Counted from the first letter of the stretch, positions 34,981 to 44,289 are shown. The stretch: DNA of 64,000 nucleotides from Candidatus Helarchaeota archaeon (GCA_019058315.1 JAHPZH010000003.1:204351-268350), one strand, 5' to 3'. Notes: generated by a model from the sequence alone, not told the origin. Numbers and translations are program-made.

Positions 34981-35361
34981 GTGCATGAATTTGCGACAGC
35001 TCAGAAAATTGTAAGAACTGTAGTTTCTGTTGCAATGCGTAATAATGCAAAAGTTATTAACGAAATATTATTGGAATTGGGAGAATTAACATTTGTAAAC
35101 CCCGATCAATTGAAATTTGTTTTTAAAATTGCAGCAGATAAATCAATTGCTAAAGATGCAATATTGAATATTGTTAGTAAACCTGGAGAAATAAAATGCA
35201 AAGATTGCGGCTACGAAGGAGGATTAAAATATGAAGAAGATCGTCCTGAATTTCACTCAATGGCTGTTTTATTTACTCTTGATTGTCCAAAATGTAAAAG
35301 TAAAAATACTGAAATAATTGGTGGTCGTGAATTGACCATTAAAAATATAAAAGTAGTTTAA
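34981..35361 (+). CDS. hypA: Hydrogenase nickel incorporation protein HypA
   Basis: This 126-residue nickel metallochaperone for [NiFe]-hydrogenase assembly starts at GTG 34981. MHEFATAQKI supplies the nickel-binding MHE triplet and GAGGTCA lies upstream. The zinc domain has CKDCG and CPKC followed by GGRELTIKNIKV. The N-terminal residues and both cysteine pairs are intact, so it should be active. It is inserted on the opposite strand between rps8e and srp19, without other hyp or hydrogenase genes in the window. Confidence 0.95.
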   Translation: MHEFATAQKIVRTVVSVAMRNNAKVINEILLELGELTFVNPDQLKFVFKIAADKSIAKDAILNIVSKPGEIKCKDCGYEGGLKYEEDRPEFHSMAVLFTLDCPKCKSKNTEIIGGRELTIKNIKVV

Positions 35362-35363
35362 AA

Positions 35364-35747
35364 TTATTCTTCTTTTACCAATACAGCATTTAATTGTCCT
35401 TGTTGACCTGGTCTACTAGTTATTCTTGCCGGACCCAATTCGGTTTCAATAATTGTACCTTTTGTGATTATCTTTCTCCTATCATATTCTTTATTTGCAG
35501 GATTTTCTAAAACAGAAACAATTGGAACTTTACCTTTAGTCTGACCCTTAAAGTCAGTTAAATTAACGAATTCAGCTTGTAATAATTTCCTTTTTGTATT
35601 ACCACCTAAAGTTCTTACTTTTTTAGTTTTTTTTGGACCAAGCAAAGTTTCAATAGGAGGATTGCCTGCTTCGAAACTTCTTTTTTTCCTAAATGACTTG
35701 TATCTTCCGCCTGTGCCTTTCCTATTTGATCTACCTTGATAATTCAC
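35364..35747 (-). CDS. rps8e: Small ribosomal subunit protein eS8 (S8e)
   Basis: This protein of about 127 residues is archaeal S8e. NYQGRSNRKGTGGRYKSFRK is the family N-terminus, NTKRKLLQAEFVNL the middle, and RRKIITKGTIIETELGPARI leads to the C-terminal SRPGQQGQLNAVL. All are well conserved. GTG 35747 gives the family-like N-terminus; a TTG one codon earlier is the alternative. It converges on hypA with two bases between stops and is oriented like srp19, gar1 and tfb. Confidence 0.96.
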   Translation of the reverse strand: MNYQGRSNRKGTGGRYKSFRKKRSFEAGNPPIETLLGPKKTKKVRTLGGNTKRKLLQAEFVNLTDFKGQTKGKVPIVSVLENPANKEYDRRKIITKGTIIETELGPARITSRPGQQGQLNAVLVKEE

Positions 35748-36030
35748 CAATTTTTGATTCTTCCATAAAGAATTTGTGTTTATAAAATAAAGAACTGCAC
35801 TTTTAATTTAAATTTTACTTTTAAAAACCATAAAAAAGACAATTATGATTTTGGAATAAATTTCTTTTTGCATACACAAAATTTTTATATAACAATATAT
35901 CCTTTACTCCTTTAAGTCATGAGGTCTTAATAGATGATAAAAAGGATGTCGTTAAATTGGGGCAACGGTAAAAATAAAGAAAAAGAAGAGGTCAGAACTC
36001 TTCACATTAATACGCGAAAGCATTGTTGTT

Positions 36031-36585
36031 TTGTCCTTGTGTGCCCTAGGTGAAATGCTAACTGGCACCTTTCTCGAATTTGGGATAACTTACTTACCAG
36101 GTTTGTTAATCTTAGTCCCAGCAATCCTACAAATGCGGGGTATGATATCAGGTTCTTTCTCATCAAGAATTTCTACAGCATTACATATCGGAACTATTGA
36201 GCCGCAATTGAGGAATAATACTAAAACATTTTATCAAAATATTTATGCAATTCTTATCCTATCAATATTCACACCTATTCTAGCTGCAGCAATCTCTTCC
36301 CTCGTGAGTGAACTTTTAAATGTAAATAATATTGGTTTTTTGGCCTACTTATTTATCGCATTTATCGCGGGTCTAATTTCAGGTCTGATTCAACTTTTTA
36401 TAAGCATATTAAGTGGTATTATTGTTTTTAATCGTGGTCTTGATCCAGATATTATCGTTTTTCCCTTATTGTCAGTTATAGGGGATATTCTTTCAGTTTT
36501 TTCTCTAATTGTGACTACAGATTTGTTTATTTCTTTACAAGGACCAGCATATATTTTATTGGGATGGTTGGAGGGATTATTGTAA
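36031..36585 (+). CDS. MgtE/SLC41-type divalent cation transporter, first half (start uncertain)
   Basis: This integral membrane protein has about five helices of the MgtE transporter domain (Mg2+ or related cation uptake or export). LPGLLILVPAILQMRGMISG and the closing motif NRGLDPDIIVFPLLSVIGDI (R-G-x-D-P-D) are diagnostic. The given TTG start falls inside the first helix and is unlikely. In this frame the sequence stays open back to 35956 without ATG, GTG or TTG and reads like a proper N-terminus (RSELFTLIRESIVV). A good ATG with a GAGGTC site at 35934 lies in another frame, see findings. The stop overlaps the next ATG (TAATG). Confidence 0.85.
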   Translation: MSLCALGEMLTGTFLEFGITYLPGLLILVPAILQMRGMISGSFSSRISTALHIGTIEPQLRNNTKTFYQNIYAILILSIFTPILAAAISSLVSELLNVNNIGFLAYLFIAFIAGLISGLIQLFISILSGIIVFNRGLDPDIIVFPLLSVIGDILSVFSLIVTTDLFISLQGPAYILLGWLEGLL

Positions 36586-37130
36586 TGGTGAAATCAGAAT
36601 TTTTTAAAATATTACAGGAGAATTCGCCTATCATAATTTTTTGCCTCTGTATTGGAATATTATCAGGTTATTTTTTAAATTCTTCATCAAGTGATGGCTT
36701 CGGTATCTTATTGATTGCTCCAGCTATAATGGCTACAACTGGTAATATTGGATCAATTTTTGGCTCACAACTAACAACTGCTCTCCATTCAGGGATTATA
36801 GGAGCAAAATTTAAAAACATTAAGATTTTATTCACTAAAATTTTAGGGATGATTATTTTAAGTCTATTAATGTCCATTTTAATTGGGTTTTGTGCTTATA
36901 TTATTTCATTAATCATAAAAATACAAGGAAGGGAATTATTTCATTTCTTATTACTTACTTTTTTCTCAGGATTAATTACTTCCTCGCTGATGATATTAAT
37001 ATCGATTTTTGTGTCTTATGTTACATTTTCTAGAGGGCTTGACCCAGATAACTTTGTAACACCTTTAGTTTCAACGCTTTCGGATTTTATAAGTGTATTA
37101 ATACTAATTATTGTCGATTTAATTATATGA
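36585..37130 (+). CDS. MgtE/SLC41-type divalent cation transporter, second half
   Basis: This 181-residue membrane protein is a paralogue of the preceding gene. It has five helices, with ILLIAPAIMATTGNIGSIFG (the P-x-x-x-x-x-G-N-x-G motif) and FSRGLDPDNFVTPLVSTLSD (R-G-L-D-P-D-N). Its start ATG 36585 shares one base with the stop of the first half, so the two are translated together and should form a heteromeric transporter, as in other archaea with adjacent MgtE halves. No cytoplasmic MgtE_N or CBS domain is attached, so gating differs from bacterial MgtE. Confidence 0.9.
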   Translation: MVKSEFFKILQENSPIIIFCLCIGILSGYFLNSSSSDGFGILLIAPAIMATTGNIGSIFGSQLTTALHSGIIGAKFKNIKILFTKILGMIILSLLMSILIGFCAYIISLIIKIQGRELFHFLLLTFFSGLITSSLMILISIFVSYVTFSRGLDPDNFVTPLVSTLSDFISVLILIIVDLII

Positions 37131-37175
37131 TATTCAAAAAATAGGTGGGTTATTTATAATAATTTGAAAAAATTT

Positions 37176-37535
37176 TTATAATTTATCAAGAATTACCCGT
37201 AAATTTCGCAATATTAATCCAACGGAGCTTGCAGCGTCTGCTCCAGTAAGAACTATTAGTATTACATCATCTGAAGCTACTAAAACACAATATCCTTCGA
37301 TAGCTTTGAGACTTAATTCAGTTACATTACCTTTTTCAATTGAACCACCTAATTGTGATGAACTATCTACTGTAGCTATTGCATTTTTTGCAATTCCTTC
37401 ATGATCCATGTCTGTTATTGTTTGTGCTACAATCACTTTTTTCTTTTTTCTGTCAACTGCTGCTATTCCTTCAACTTCAGGCACGGAATCCATTAATTGA
37501 GCCAATTGTGGTTCGATATCCTCTTTTTTTACCAT
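37176..37535 (-). CDS. Roadblock/LC7 domain protein
   Basis: This 119-residue protein consists of a single roadblock/LC7 domain. LAQLMDSVPEVEGIAAVDRK is the N-terminal helix and strand. KNAIATVDSSSQLGGSIEKG, then CVLVASDDVILIVLTGADAA, complete the MglB-like fold. Such proteins dimerise and regulate small GTPases of the MglA/Rag/Arf kind. ATG 37535 follows GAGGTGA. The second roadblock gene is 31 bases upstream on the same strand, so a heterodimer is plausible. Confidence 0.85.
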   Translation of the reverse strand: MVKKEDIEPQLAQLMDSVPEVEGIAAVDRKKKKVIVAQTITDMDHEGIAKNAIATVDSSSQLGGSIEKGNVTELSLKAIEGYCVLVASDDVILIVLTGADAASSVGLILRNLRVILDKL

Positions 37536-37566
37536 AGCATTTCACCTCTAATCCATTAAACCTTTC

Positions 37567-37875
37567 TTAAAAAATCTTGACTCCTTTTTCTTTTAATACT
37601 ATAAGGATATATTCTTCTTCAGGGGCTATTAATACTTCACCAAACATTGTTGTTATTGTAAGGAAACTCATTGCTCCTTCCTCTTCCAATTCTGAGACGA
37701 CATTTCGAGCTTTCCCTACAAGACTGGTAATATGTGCAGCAATTTTTTCAGTTTTTTCAGTTTCATAAGTTGTACTAATTGGGAGTCCCTCAGTTGTTGT
37801 AACAATAACTCCTTTTACCCCTTCAAAACGTTTTAATTTTTTCAACGTTTCATCAAAAATTTTACGTCCAATCAA
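37567..37875 (-). CDS. Roadblock/LC7 domain protein
   Basis: This 102-residue protein has a compact roadblock domain. [20 protein letters not shown] and [20 protein letters not shown] contain the typical G-V-x-V-x-x-x-x-G-L-P-I segment. It is followed by [14 protein letters not shown] and [17 protein letters not shown]. This wording is close to the dynein light chain LC7 and MglB groups. The start is TTG 37875, with GGTG upstream overlapping a palindrome (37885-37896). It is the first gene of the pair with 37176-37535. Confidence 0.9.
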   Translation of the reverse strand: MIGRKIFDETLKKLKRFEGVKGVIVTTTEGLPISTTYETEKTEKIAAHITSLVGKARNVVSELEEEGAMSFLTITTMFGEVLIAPEEEYILIVLKEKGVKIF

Positions 37876-37884
37876 TATTTACAC

Positions 37885-37896
37885 CGAACATGTTCG
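37885..37896. promoter_or_regulatory. 12-bp perfect palindrome in the roadblock leader
   Basis: CGAACATGTTCG sits 10 bases before the TTG start of the roadblock gene and overlaps its ribosome site. It is a possible operator or RNA hairpin controlling translation. Confidence 0.45.
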
Positions 37897-38119
37897 TTAC
37901 TTTTTAGAAATTCTAATAATCTTGAAAAATTCATTATTTTTTTGAAATTCGAATAAGATTGTATACTTTTTATTAAATATAAAATTTTCTTCATACTCTT
38001 TAAACTAATAACTAATTAAATTTCACAAATTAATTTGCAATAATCCAATTTAAATTTATGATACAAAATAATTAGTTACTTATAATTCAAAATTTAATAT
38101 TTCAAAATTGTGATATATC

Positions 38120-39415
38120 ATGAAAGTCTATTTAGTTTCAATTCAATATGTTCCTAATATAACTGGAGGTGGAGGGGTTGTAGTTAAAGAACTCTCACGT
38201 GAACTTGTTGAAGCTGGAGATGATGTTACAGTTCTAACCATTGGTTTAAAAGATAAAGCAGAAGAAAATGTAGATTTAATTGATGAAACTGGAACCTTTA
38301 CAGTTAAAGTAAAACGTTTTTTTGTTTCAGATTCTAAAAAAATATCGAATCCATATGTTGGCACAAAGAGGGATGAGTTCAGAAGGTTTGAGGAATTAAC
38401 AGAGCAAATTTTCGAATATTTAAAAGATAAAGAAGGTGTCATTCATCTTCATGGTCATTATATCATTCCTGCATTAGCGAAATCAATTAAAGAAAAAGGG
38501 AAAAAAAATCCAACTTTAATATCTTTCCATGCATTAGAATCTGTGGCACTTGAAGCTAAAAATATTAAAGATGAATATGCATTAAATTACATTAAAGAAA
38601 GAGAAGAGATAGGATTAAAATACTGTGATTATGCAATAGTTAATAGCGGAAAAGTGGAAAAACAACTTAAAAAGATGTATCCCAGCACATTTTCTGATGA
38701 AAAAGTCAAAGTGATTCCAAATTATGTTTCTAATGAGCTTATTCATACGAAAAAGATATCAGATGAAGAGCTTTTACAAATAAGAAGAAAATATGGGTTA
38801 AGAGAAGATTCAAAAATAATATTTCATGTAGGAAGAATTGATAAAATCAAAGGAATTGAATATTTAATTGAAGCAATGGAAATTGTTTCTCCTAAATTTA
38901 AATCAAATATTACCATAGTTATTGCGGGATTTTTAGAGGAAAAACAAATGGATTATTTTAATTCTATTTCAAATTTGGCTAAAAAAATTATGAATAAATA
39001 TCCCAATATCGAGATAAAGTTCATTCCAAACATGGATGCTGAAGATAAGATTTACTTTTTTGATGATTGTGCATTTTTTTTAACTCCTGCAATATTAGAA
39101 CCCTTTGGTTTGACTACATTAGAAGCTTGGGCGAGGGGAAAAACGGTTATTAGAAGTGATAATGAAGGAAGTCGATATTTATTTGATATTAAGGGGGAGG
39201 TTTCTAAACCATTTGAAAAGAAAGATACAGGAATTATTGTCAACTTTGATTCTGATAGAAAGGAGAATTTAGCAGAAGCAATAATTTGGTTATTGAATAA
39301 TCCAAAAGAAGCGGAAAAAATGGGAGAATCAGGTAAGAAAGCAGTTTACGAAAAATATTCATGGAAAAATACGATAAAAATTTATCGAAATTTATATCAA
39401 TCAGCTACTGATTAA
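38120..39415 (+). CDS. GT4 family glycosyltransferase
   Basis: This complete 431-residue GT-B transferase has N-terminal VSIQYVPNITGGGGVVVKEL (Gly-rich acceptor loop) and HLHGHYIIPALAKSI. The C-terminal domain has VGRIDKIKGIEYLIEAM and the donor motif EPFGLTTLEAWARGKTVIRS (E-x7-E). It probably transfers a sugar from a nucleotide donor to a glycan or glycolipid. It stands alone, divergent from the roadblock pair. Given the many N-glycosylation sequons in the giant surface proteins, a part in their glycosylation is conceivable but unproven. Confidence 0.88.
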   Translation: MKVYLVSIQYVPNITGGGGVVVKELSRELVEAGDDVTVLTIGLKDKAEENVDLIDETGTFTVKVKRFFVSDSKKISNPYVGTKRDEFRRFEELTEQIFEYLKDKEGVIHLHGHYIIPALAKSIKEKGKKNPTLISFHALESVALEAKNIKDEYALNYIKEREEIGLKYCDYAIVNSGKVEKQLKKMYPSTFSDEKVKVIPNYVSNELIHTKKISDEELLQIRRKYGLREDSKIIFHVGRIDKIKGIEYLIEAMEIVSPKFKSNITIVIAGFLEEKQMDYFNSISNLAKKIMNKYPNIEIKFIPNMDAEDKIYFFDDCAFFLTPAILEPFGLTTLEAWARGKTVIRSDNEGSRYLFDIKGEVSKPFEKKDTGIIVNFDSDRKENLAEAIIWLLNNPKEAEKMGESGKKAVYEKYSWKNTIKIYRNLYQSATD

Positions 39416-39472
39416 GTTTCATTAAATATCCACTTTTTTTATAATATAAAATAACAAAAAATACATTATTAT

Positions 39473-40999
39473 TTAAGTTCCAGCAATTCTTTTGGGGTAT
39501 CGAGTTTGAGCTTTGAGATTTTCATGTAATAATTTATCTATTAATTCAAATTTCTTCTCTTTAAAATCAGGAATATACCACAAATTATTTAACTCATCTG
39601 GATCATTCTTTCTATCATAAATATCTCCATAATTTGGCAGACTTTCATAAACTGTCAATTTGTATTCTTCAGTTATCAAATGTCTTAATCTTGACTTAAG
39701 TGGACCTATCTCTTCATCATTTTCGATAAAACAACAATCTCTTATTTTCATCTTGGGGTCGTTTAAAATAGGTGTTATATCAAATCCTTGCATATCTGGT
39801 GGATGATACTTTTTTTCTATCCCTAATAGATTCAAAATGGTTTTTGGATAATCAATAGAGCTAATTAAAGAATTTGAAATACTCCCAGGTTTCGTTAATC
39901 CTGGAACTTTCCATATAGAAGGAATCTGTAGAACTCCATTAAAAGGACAAGGCCCTTTAAATAAAAGCCCATGGTCGCCCATTAGATCACCATGGTCGCT
40001 ATTATAGATTACAATTGTGTTATTCGAATGACCTAGGTCATTTAAAGAGGCTAATATTTGCCCTATACAAAAATCTACATAGGCTACTGAAGCATAAGTT
40101 AACGCAATGAATTTGCGTACCTCACTTTCAGTACTTTCCCTCAAAAATGCTCTTTTAAATGGTGGTTTTTTTAAATGTTCTCCCAAATATTTATGATTAT
40201 ACAAATTTTTAGCATCATTGAAACTTTTAGGGAGTATGACATCTTCAGGTTTATACATATCTTGAAATCTTTTAGGTGGATATACTGGATAATGTGGATC
40301 AGGAAATGAACAGTGTAAATAAAACGGTTTATCTCCATAATTACCCTTTGTATATCTTTCAAGAAAGGCGATACTGCGTTCCATAACATAAGTTGTATTA
40401 TAGCATTCTTCAGGAATTTCATCACAGAAAAGGTCAAATAAACTATCATAGTTAATTGCCCTTTTTTTAACCTCTTCAGCTACTTTAAGAGATTTTTCTT
40501 CTAACCATTCTATATAATGACCTGTGCAAATTGAACCGTTTCCTGTAACTAATTCGACTTCATCATATCCATAATAAGGGAGGGGAAAGTTTTCTCTTAC
40601 AGGGGCTTTTTTGGCTCTATCATCTATCCAGCTAGAGATATCTTCTGCAGATTTAATTTTACTAAAAAATGGAAACATCCAAAATTGATGATGAATTTTT
40701 CCAATAGCTGCTGTATGCCAATTATTATTATGCAAAGTCTGAGTTATAGTTGGAATATCTGGTTGTAAAATCATTCCATTACTCCTGACCCCATGAACAT
40801 TTGGATATAATCCTGTTATCATCGAAGCACGATTTGGCATACATATCGGATTTGTGCAAAAAGCATTTGTAAATCTAACACCCTGATTTGCTAATTTATC
40901 AAGGTTTGGTGTTTTCAAAATGGGATTTCCTGAACATCCCAAATGATCTGCACGATGTGCATCTGTAATTATAAATAAGACATTAAATTTTTCACTCAT
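39473..40999 (-). CDS. Sulfatase (formylglycine-dependent, alkaline phosphatase superfamily)
   Basis: This 508-residue protein begins with VLFIITDAHRADHLGCSGNP, the metal-binding Asp pair of sulfatases. The active-site signature CMPNRASMITGLYP (C-x-P-x-R with x-x-x-x-T-G) follows near residue 53, where Cys would be oxidised to formylglycine. The second metal site is VIYNSDHGDLMGDHGL. There is no signal peptide, so it acts in the cytoplasm, unlike most polysaccharide sulfatases. It may equally be a phosphonate or phosphate ester hydrolase. No anaerobic sulfatase-maturating enzyme is present in the window. Confidence 0.9.
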   Translation of the reverse strand: MSEKFNVLFIITDAHRADHLGCSGNPILKTPNLDKLANQGVRFTNAFCTNPICMPNRASMITGLYPNVHGVRSNGMILQPDIPTITQTLHNNNWHTAAIGKIHHQFWMFPFFSKIKSAEDISSWIDDRAKKAPVRENFPLPYYGYDEVELVTGNGSICTGHYIEWLEEKSLKVAEEVKKRAINYDSLFDLFCDEIPEECYNTTYVMERSIAFLERYTKGNYGDKPFYLHCSFPDPHYPVYPPKRFQDMYKPEDVILPKSFNDAKNLYNHKYLGEHLKKPPFKRAFLRESTESEVRKFIALTYASVAYVDFCIGQILASLNDLGHSNNTIVIYNSDHGDLMGDHGLLFKGPCPFNGVLQIPSIWKVPGLTKPGSISNSLISSIDYPKTILNLLGIEKKYHPPDMQGFDITPILNDPKMKIRDCCFIENDEEIGPLKSRLRHLITEEYKLTVYESLPNYGDIYDRKNDPDELNNLWYIPDFKEKKFELIDKLLHENLKAQTRYPKRIAGT

Positions 41000-41050
41000 T
41001 TATATCGATTCCTTAAGATTTCTTAATTTAATAAATTCTATCTAAATTAT

Positions 41051-41725
41051 TTACTCAATTTTTTGGATTATATAAAAAGCTGAAACAAAAATCTTTGGAT
41101 CAGCTTTAACCATATCTATCTCTTTTTGCTGTTTATTAAGTACTTTAAGAGCATCTGGATCACTATTATATTTTTTATATAATTGTTTAATTCGAATTTC
41201 GAGAGGACCATAATATTCTTCCCACCAAGCATCATCGGGTAATGAAAAGTGATTTAATAATTTATAACCACAACTACGTATCTCTTTAAATCCAGATTTC
41301 ACCCTTATAATATCATCATGTATAACCAAAAACCCTTTAGGTTTAAGTAACCGCTTCCATTCTATAAGACCTTTTGTGAAACCAATTATAAATATTGAAC
41401 CCTCGGCCCAAACAATATCAAAACTTTCATCTGGAAATTTTATATCAAATAAAGAACAATTTAAAGCCTTTATTCGATTTGAAAACCCTGCCTCTTCAAT
41501 TTTTTTATTTAATCTATCTAAGAGAGATTGGTTAATATCAATTCCAATTATTTCACCATTACTTAACTTAGCTAATTCAATGGTTTGAACACCCGATCCG
41601 CAACCTATGTCAAGAATTCGTGGTTTATCTAATTTAGGGAGTATTTGAAATGCTTTTCTTGTATATTTAAGAAAATTTTTTCTAAAATAATCTAGATTTA
41701 TTTCAAATAATACATCACTAGACAT
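41051..41725 (-). CDS. Class I SAM-dependent methyltransferase
   Basis: This 224-residue protein has PRILDIGCGSGVQTIELAKL as its SAM-binding loop, EIIGIDINQSLLDRL as its second motif, and FDIVWAEGSIFIIGFTKGLI followed by LKPKGFLVIHDDI. It resembles small-molecule methyltransferases of the UbiE/Methyltransf_25 type. The C-terminal 60 residues contain YEEYYGPLEIRI-like acidic and aromatic text that probably forms a lid. It sits between the sulfatase and TPP-enzyme genes on the same strand. Confidence 0.88.
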   Translation of the reverse strand: MSSDVLFEINLDYFRKNFLKYTRKAFQILPKLDKPRILDIGCGSGVQTIELAKLSNGEIIGIDINQSLLDRLNKKIEEAGFSNRIKALNCSLFDIKFPDESFDIVWAEGSIFIIGFTKGLIEWKRLLKPKGFLVIHDDIIRVKSGFKEIRSCGYKLLNHFSLPDDAWWEEYYGPLEIRIKQLYKKYNSDPDALKVLNKQQKEIDMVKADPKIFVSAFYIIQKIE

Positions 41726-41767
41726 TAATTATCAGCTGATTATATCTGCGTTAAAAAAAAATGAGAT

Positions 41768-43498
41768 TTATAATTGAATGCCTAATTGCATCAATAATTT
41801 CCTAACCTCTGGGATTTTAAAGTCGATGAGGATATCAAGTACTGCTGGCACATTTGAATCTATTGCTCGCTTAATTGCTGGACTAATTTCATTAGGATCA
41901 GTAATTCTTTCCCCGTAACATCCAAATCCCTTTGCAATATCCGCATAATTGGTTTTAGGATCTAAATCTGTATCAATAAATCTTTTATCGAACGTTATTT
42001 TTTGAACTCCTTTAATCATACCCCAAGCTGAATTGTTTGCAATGAAACAGAGAAATGGAGTATTTAACCTTACAGCTGTTTCTAACTCTTGAACATTAAA
42101 GAGAAAGCTTCCATCCCCGACTATCATTACAACTTGTTTATCGGGATGGGCTAATTTAGCTCCAATTGCATAAGGGATTGAAGTCCCGAGATGTCCCATT
42201 CCAACGGAAAACATTGTAGTTTTAGGAAATCTCGGATTGTAAAAATCAATCTGTGATAAAGTATGAAATACAATATCTCCTCCATCCAATATTATTATAG
42301 CATCTTTATCTAGATTTTCAAGTACATTTTTTAAGAATGTTTCTGGTCTCATTGGTGTTTTTATCTTCAAAGCTCGTTTATTTATTGATTCTATATTGTT
42401 TTTCCGGATTTTAACTAAGTTTTGCAGCCATTCAGTTTCTTCCTTTTTACTAGTTCGTTTTTTTACTTCTTCTAAGATTTGTTTCAATACTGCTTTACAA
42501 TCCCCAACAATAGGAAGGTCGATTTTTCTATTGACACCTATCATTGCGGGATCGATATCGACTTGTATTGTTACAATTTCATCACGCCAAATAGGTGCTG
42601 ATCCATAACCAACAGTATAAGAAAATTTACTACCAAATGCCATAACAAAATCAGTCTCTTGAATTGCACTAAATACTGGGGGTGCATTTAAAGTGATGCC
42701 TAAAAAAGTCTTTTTATCACTCGATATCGCACCAATTCCCATCATTGTTGTAAAAGCAGGTATTTTAAGATATTCTGATAATTCTTGAAATTCTGACCAA
42801 GCATTTGCATTGATAACCCCACCACCGGCAATTAGGAGAGGTTTTTTAGCATTTAATAATAAATCAACAGCTTGTTTTATTAAAATAGGATCAGCTTCAT
42901 TTTTACCAGTAAATCTATAAAACTCTGGTTTATAAAATTCAAATTTTTTATCAGTTTCAGCATATAATGCATCTTTAGTAATTTCAATAAAAACTGGTCC
43001 TGGACGCCCACCTAAAGCTTGACGATATGCTTTTCTAATCGCATCTGGAATTTTATCTATATTACGCACTTTTATTTGATATTTTGTTATTGGTCTGAAT
43101 AAACTAATCTGATCTAGTCCAGATTGAAAGGCGAATTTATCATCAAGGGCTTCTAATTTTGAAGGGGCAATTACAATTAGAGGAATATTATCACTATTTG
43201 CTGCTGCAACAGCTGGAACCATATGTGTTGCTCCGGGTCCGACAGTCCCCATACAAACTCCGGGTATATTTGAAACACGTGACCATGAATCGGCTGCATG
43301 AGCAGCTCCTTGCTCGTGTCTGAACATTATAGTATCTATACCTTCCTCACGACCCCATCTATAGATTGCATCATAGATGGTTAAAAGTTCACCACCTACT
43401 AATCCAAAAATATATCTAACACCTTCAGCTTGAAGACATTTAACTATTAACTCTCCACCGGTTAATACTTCTTTTTTTTCATTTATTTCCTTACTCAA
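41768..43498 (-). CDS. Thiamine-pyrophosphate enzyme, acetolactate synthase-like
   Basis: This 576-residue enzyme has the IlvB-type three-domain order. The N-terminal PYR domain has the catalytic Glu in MFRHEQGAAHAADSWSR, and the middle domain has PLLIAGGGVINANAW. The PP domain has the diphosphate motif MIVGDGSFLFNVQELETAVR ending in N-N-S-A-W-G-M. True acetolactate synthase, oxalyl-CoA decarboxylase, 2-hydroxyacyl-CoA lyase and related C-C lyases share this plan. No regulatory subunit gene is near, so a catabolic role is likelier. The TTG start overlaps the SDR stop (TTGA), so the pair is translationally coupled. Confidence 0.88.
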   Translation of the reverse strand: MSKEINEKKEVLTGGELIVKCLQAEGVRYIFGLVGGELLTIYDAIYRWGREEGIDTIMFRHEQGAAHAADSWSRVSNIPGVCMGTVGPGATHMVPAVAAANSDNIPLIVIAPSKLEALDDKFAFQSGLDQISLFRPITKYQIKVRNIDKIPDAIRKAYRQALGGRPGPVFIEITKDALYAETDKKFEFYKPEFYRFTGKNEADPILIKQAVDLLLNAKKPLLIAGGGVINANAWSEFQELSEYLKIPAFTTMMGIGAISSDKKTFLGITLNAPPVFSAIQETDFVMAFGSKFSYTVGYGSAPIWRDEIVTIQVDIDPAMIGVNRKIDLPIVGDCKAVLKQILEEVKKRTSKKEETEWLQNLVKIRKNNIESINKRALKIKTPMRPETFLKNVLENLDKDAIIILDGGDIVFHTLSQIDFYNPRFPKTTMFSVGMGHLGTSIPYAIGAKLAHPDKQVVMIVGDGSFLFNVQELETAVRLNTPFLCFIANNSAWGMIKGVQKITFDKRFIDTDLDPKTNYADIAKGFGCYGERITDPNEISPAIKRAIDSNVPAVLDILIDFKIPEVRKLLMQLGIQL

Positions 43499-44289
43499 GT
43501 TATCATTCCTCCGGATATTCTAAAATCATTACCAGTAATCCAATCAGCATCCTTGGATGCTAAAAAACAAATAAGTCCTGCCACATCTTTTGGTAATCCC
43601 ACTTTTTGATGTTTTAATGGGACAACTCCCCCAAAACCCGCAATTTGCTCGGCAGTAACATTTGATCCCCAAATTCCTGTTAATATAGTCCCGGGAAGGA
43701 CCGCATTAACGGTTATACGGCGACTCCCCAATTCCAAAGCTAATGATTTTGTAAGTGCTATCACTCCAGCTTTAGAAGCTGAATACGCGGACATCTTCGC
43801 CTTGGGGATTTTACCTCTCATGCTTGCAACATTGATAATTTTTCCTCGGATAGGTGATTCTTCTGTATGAGGATTTTTTACCATACTTTTCAGAAAGTAT
43901 TTACACATTAGAAAAGTACCACGTAAATTAACATCAATTATTCTATCCCATTGTTCAATTGGAATACTCATTAAGCTAGATATGCTATTTGCTCCGATTC
44001 CGGCGTTATTAACTAAAATATCCACCTGTTTAAACCTTTCAATTGATTTTTGAACAAAATTATTAACATCTTCTTTTTTTGAAATATCACCTATTATAGT
44101 CAATACTTCTTTATTCATCTTTTTTATTTCAGATTCGGTACTTTCTGCATTTTCCTTATTCATATCTATATTAACTATATTTGCTCCTTCTTCTGCAAAC
44201 CTTAATGCTGTTGCTTTTCCTATGCCACTACCACTTCCAGTAATTACCACAGTTTTTCCTACAAATCTATTCAAATTCAACAGAATCAC
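43495..44289 (-). CDS. Short-chain dehydrogenase/reductase
   Basis: This classical SDR of 264 residues has the cofactor loop TGSGSGIGKATALRFAEEGA, NNAGIG, and the catalytic Ser in NVASMRGKI. The Y-x-x-x-K is in SAYSASKAGVIAL, and NAVLPGTILTGIWG follows. The Asp at the end of the second strand (VNIDMNK) favours NAD(H). The start may be GTG 44289 or TTG 44280. It precedes the TPP enzyme with a 4-base overlap, so the two probably act in sequence, for example making and then reducing or oxidising a hydroxyketone. Confidence 0.9.
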   Translation of the reverse strand: MILLNLNRFVGKTVVITGSGSGIGKATALRFAEEGANIVNIDMNKENAESTESEIKKMNKEVLTIIGDISKKEDVNNFVQKSIERFKQVDILVNNAGIGANSISSLMSIPIEQWDRIIDVNLRGTFLMCKYFLKSMVKNPHTEESPIRGKIINVASMRGKIPKAKMSAYSASKAGVIALTKSLALELGSRRITVNAVLPGTILTGIWGSNVTAEQIAGFGGVVPLKHQKVGLPKDVAGLICFLASKDADWITGNDFRISGGMIT

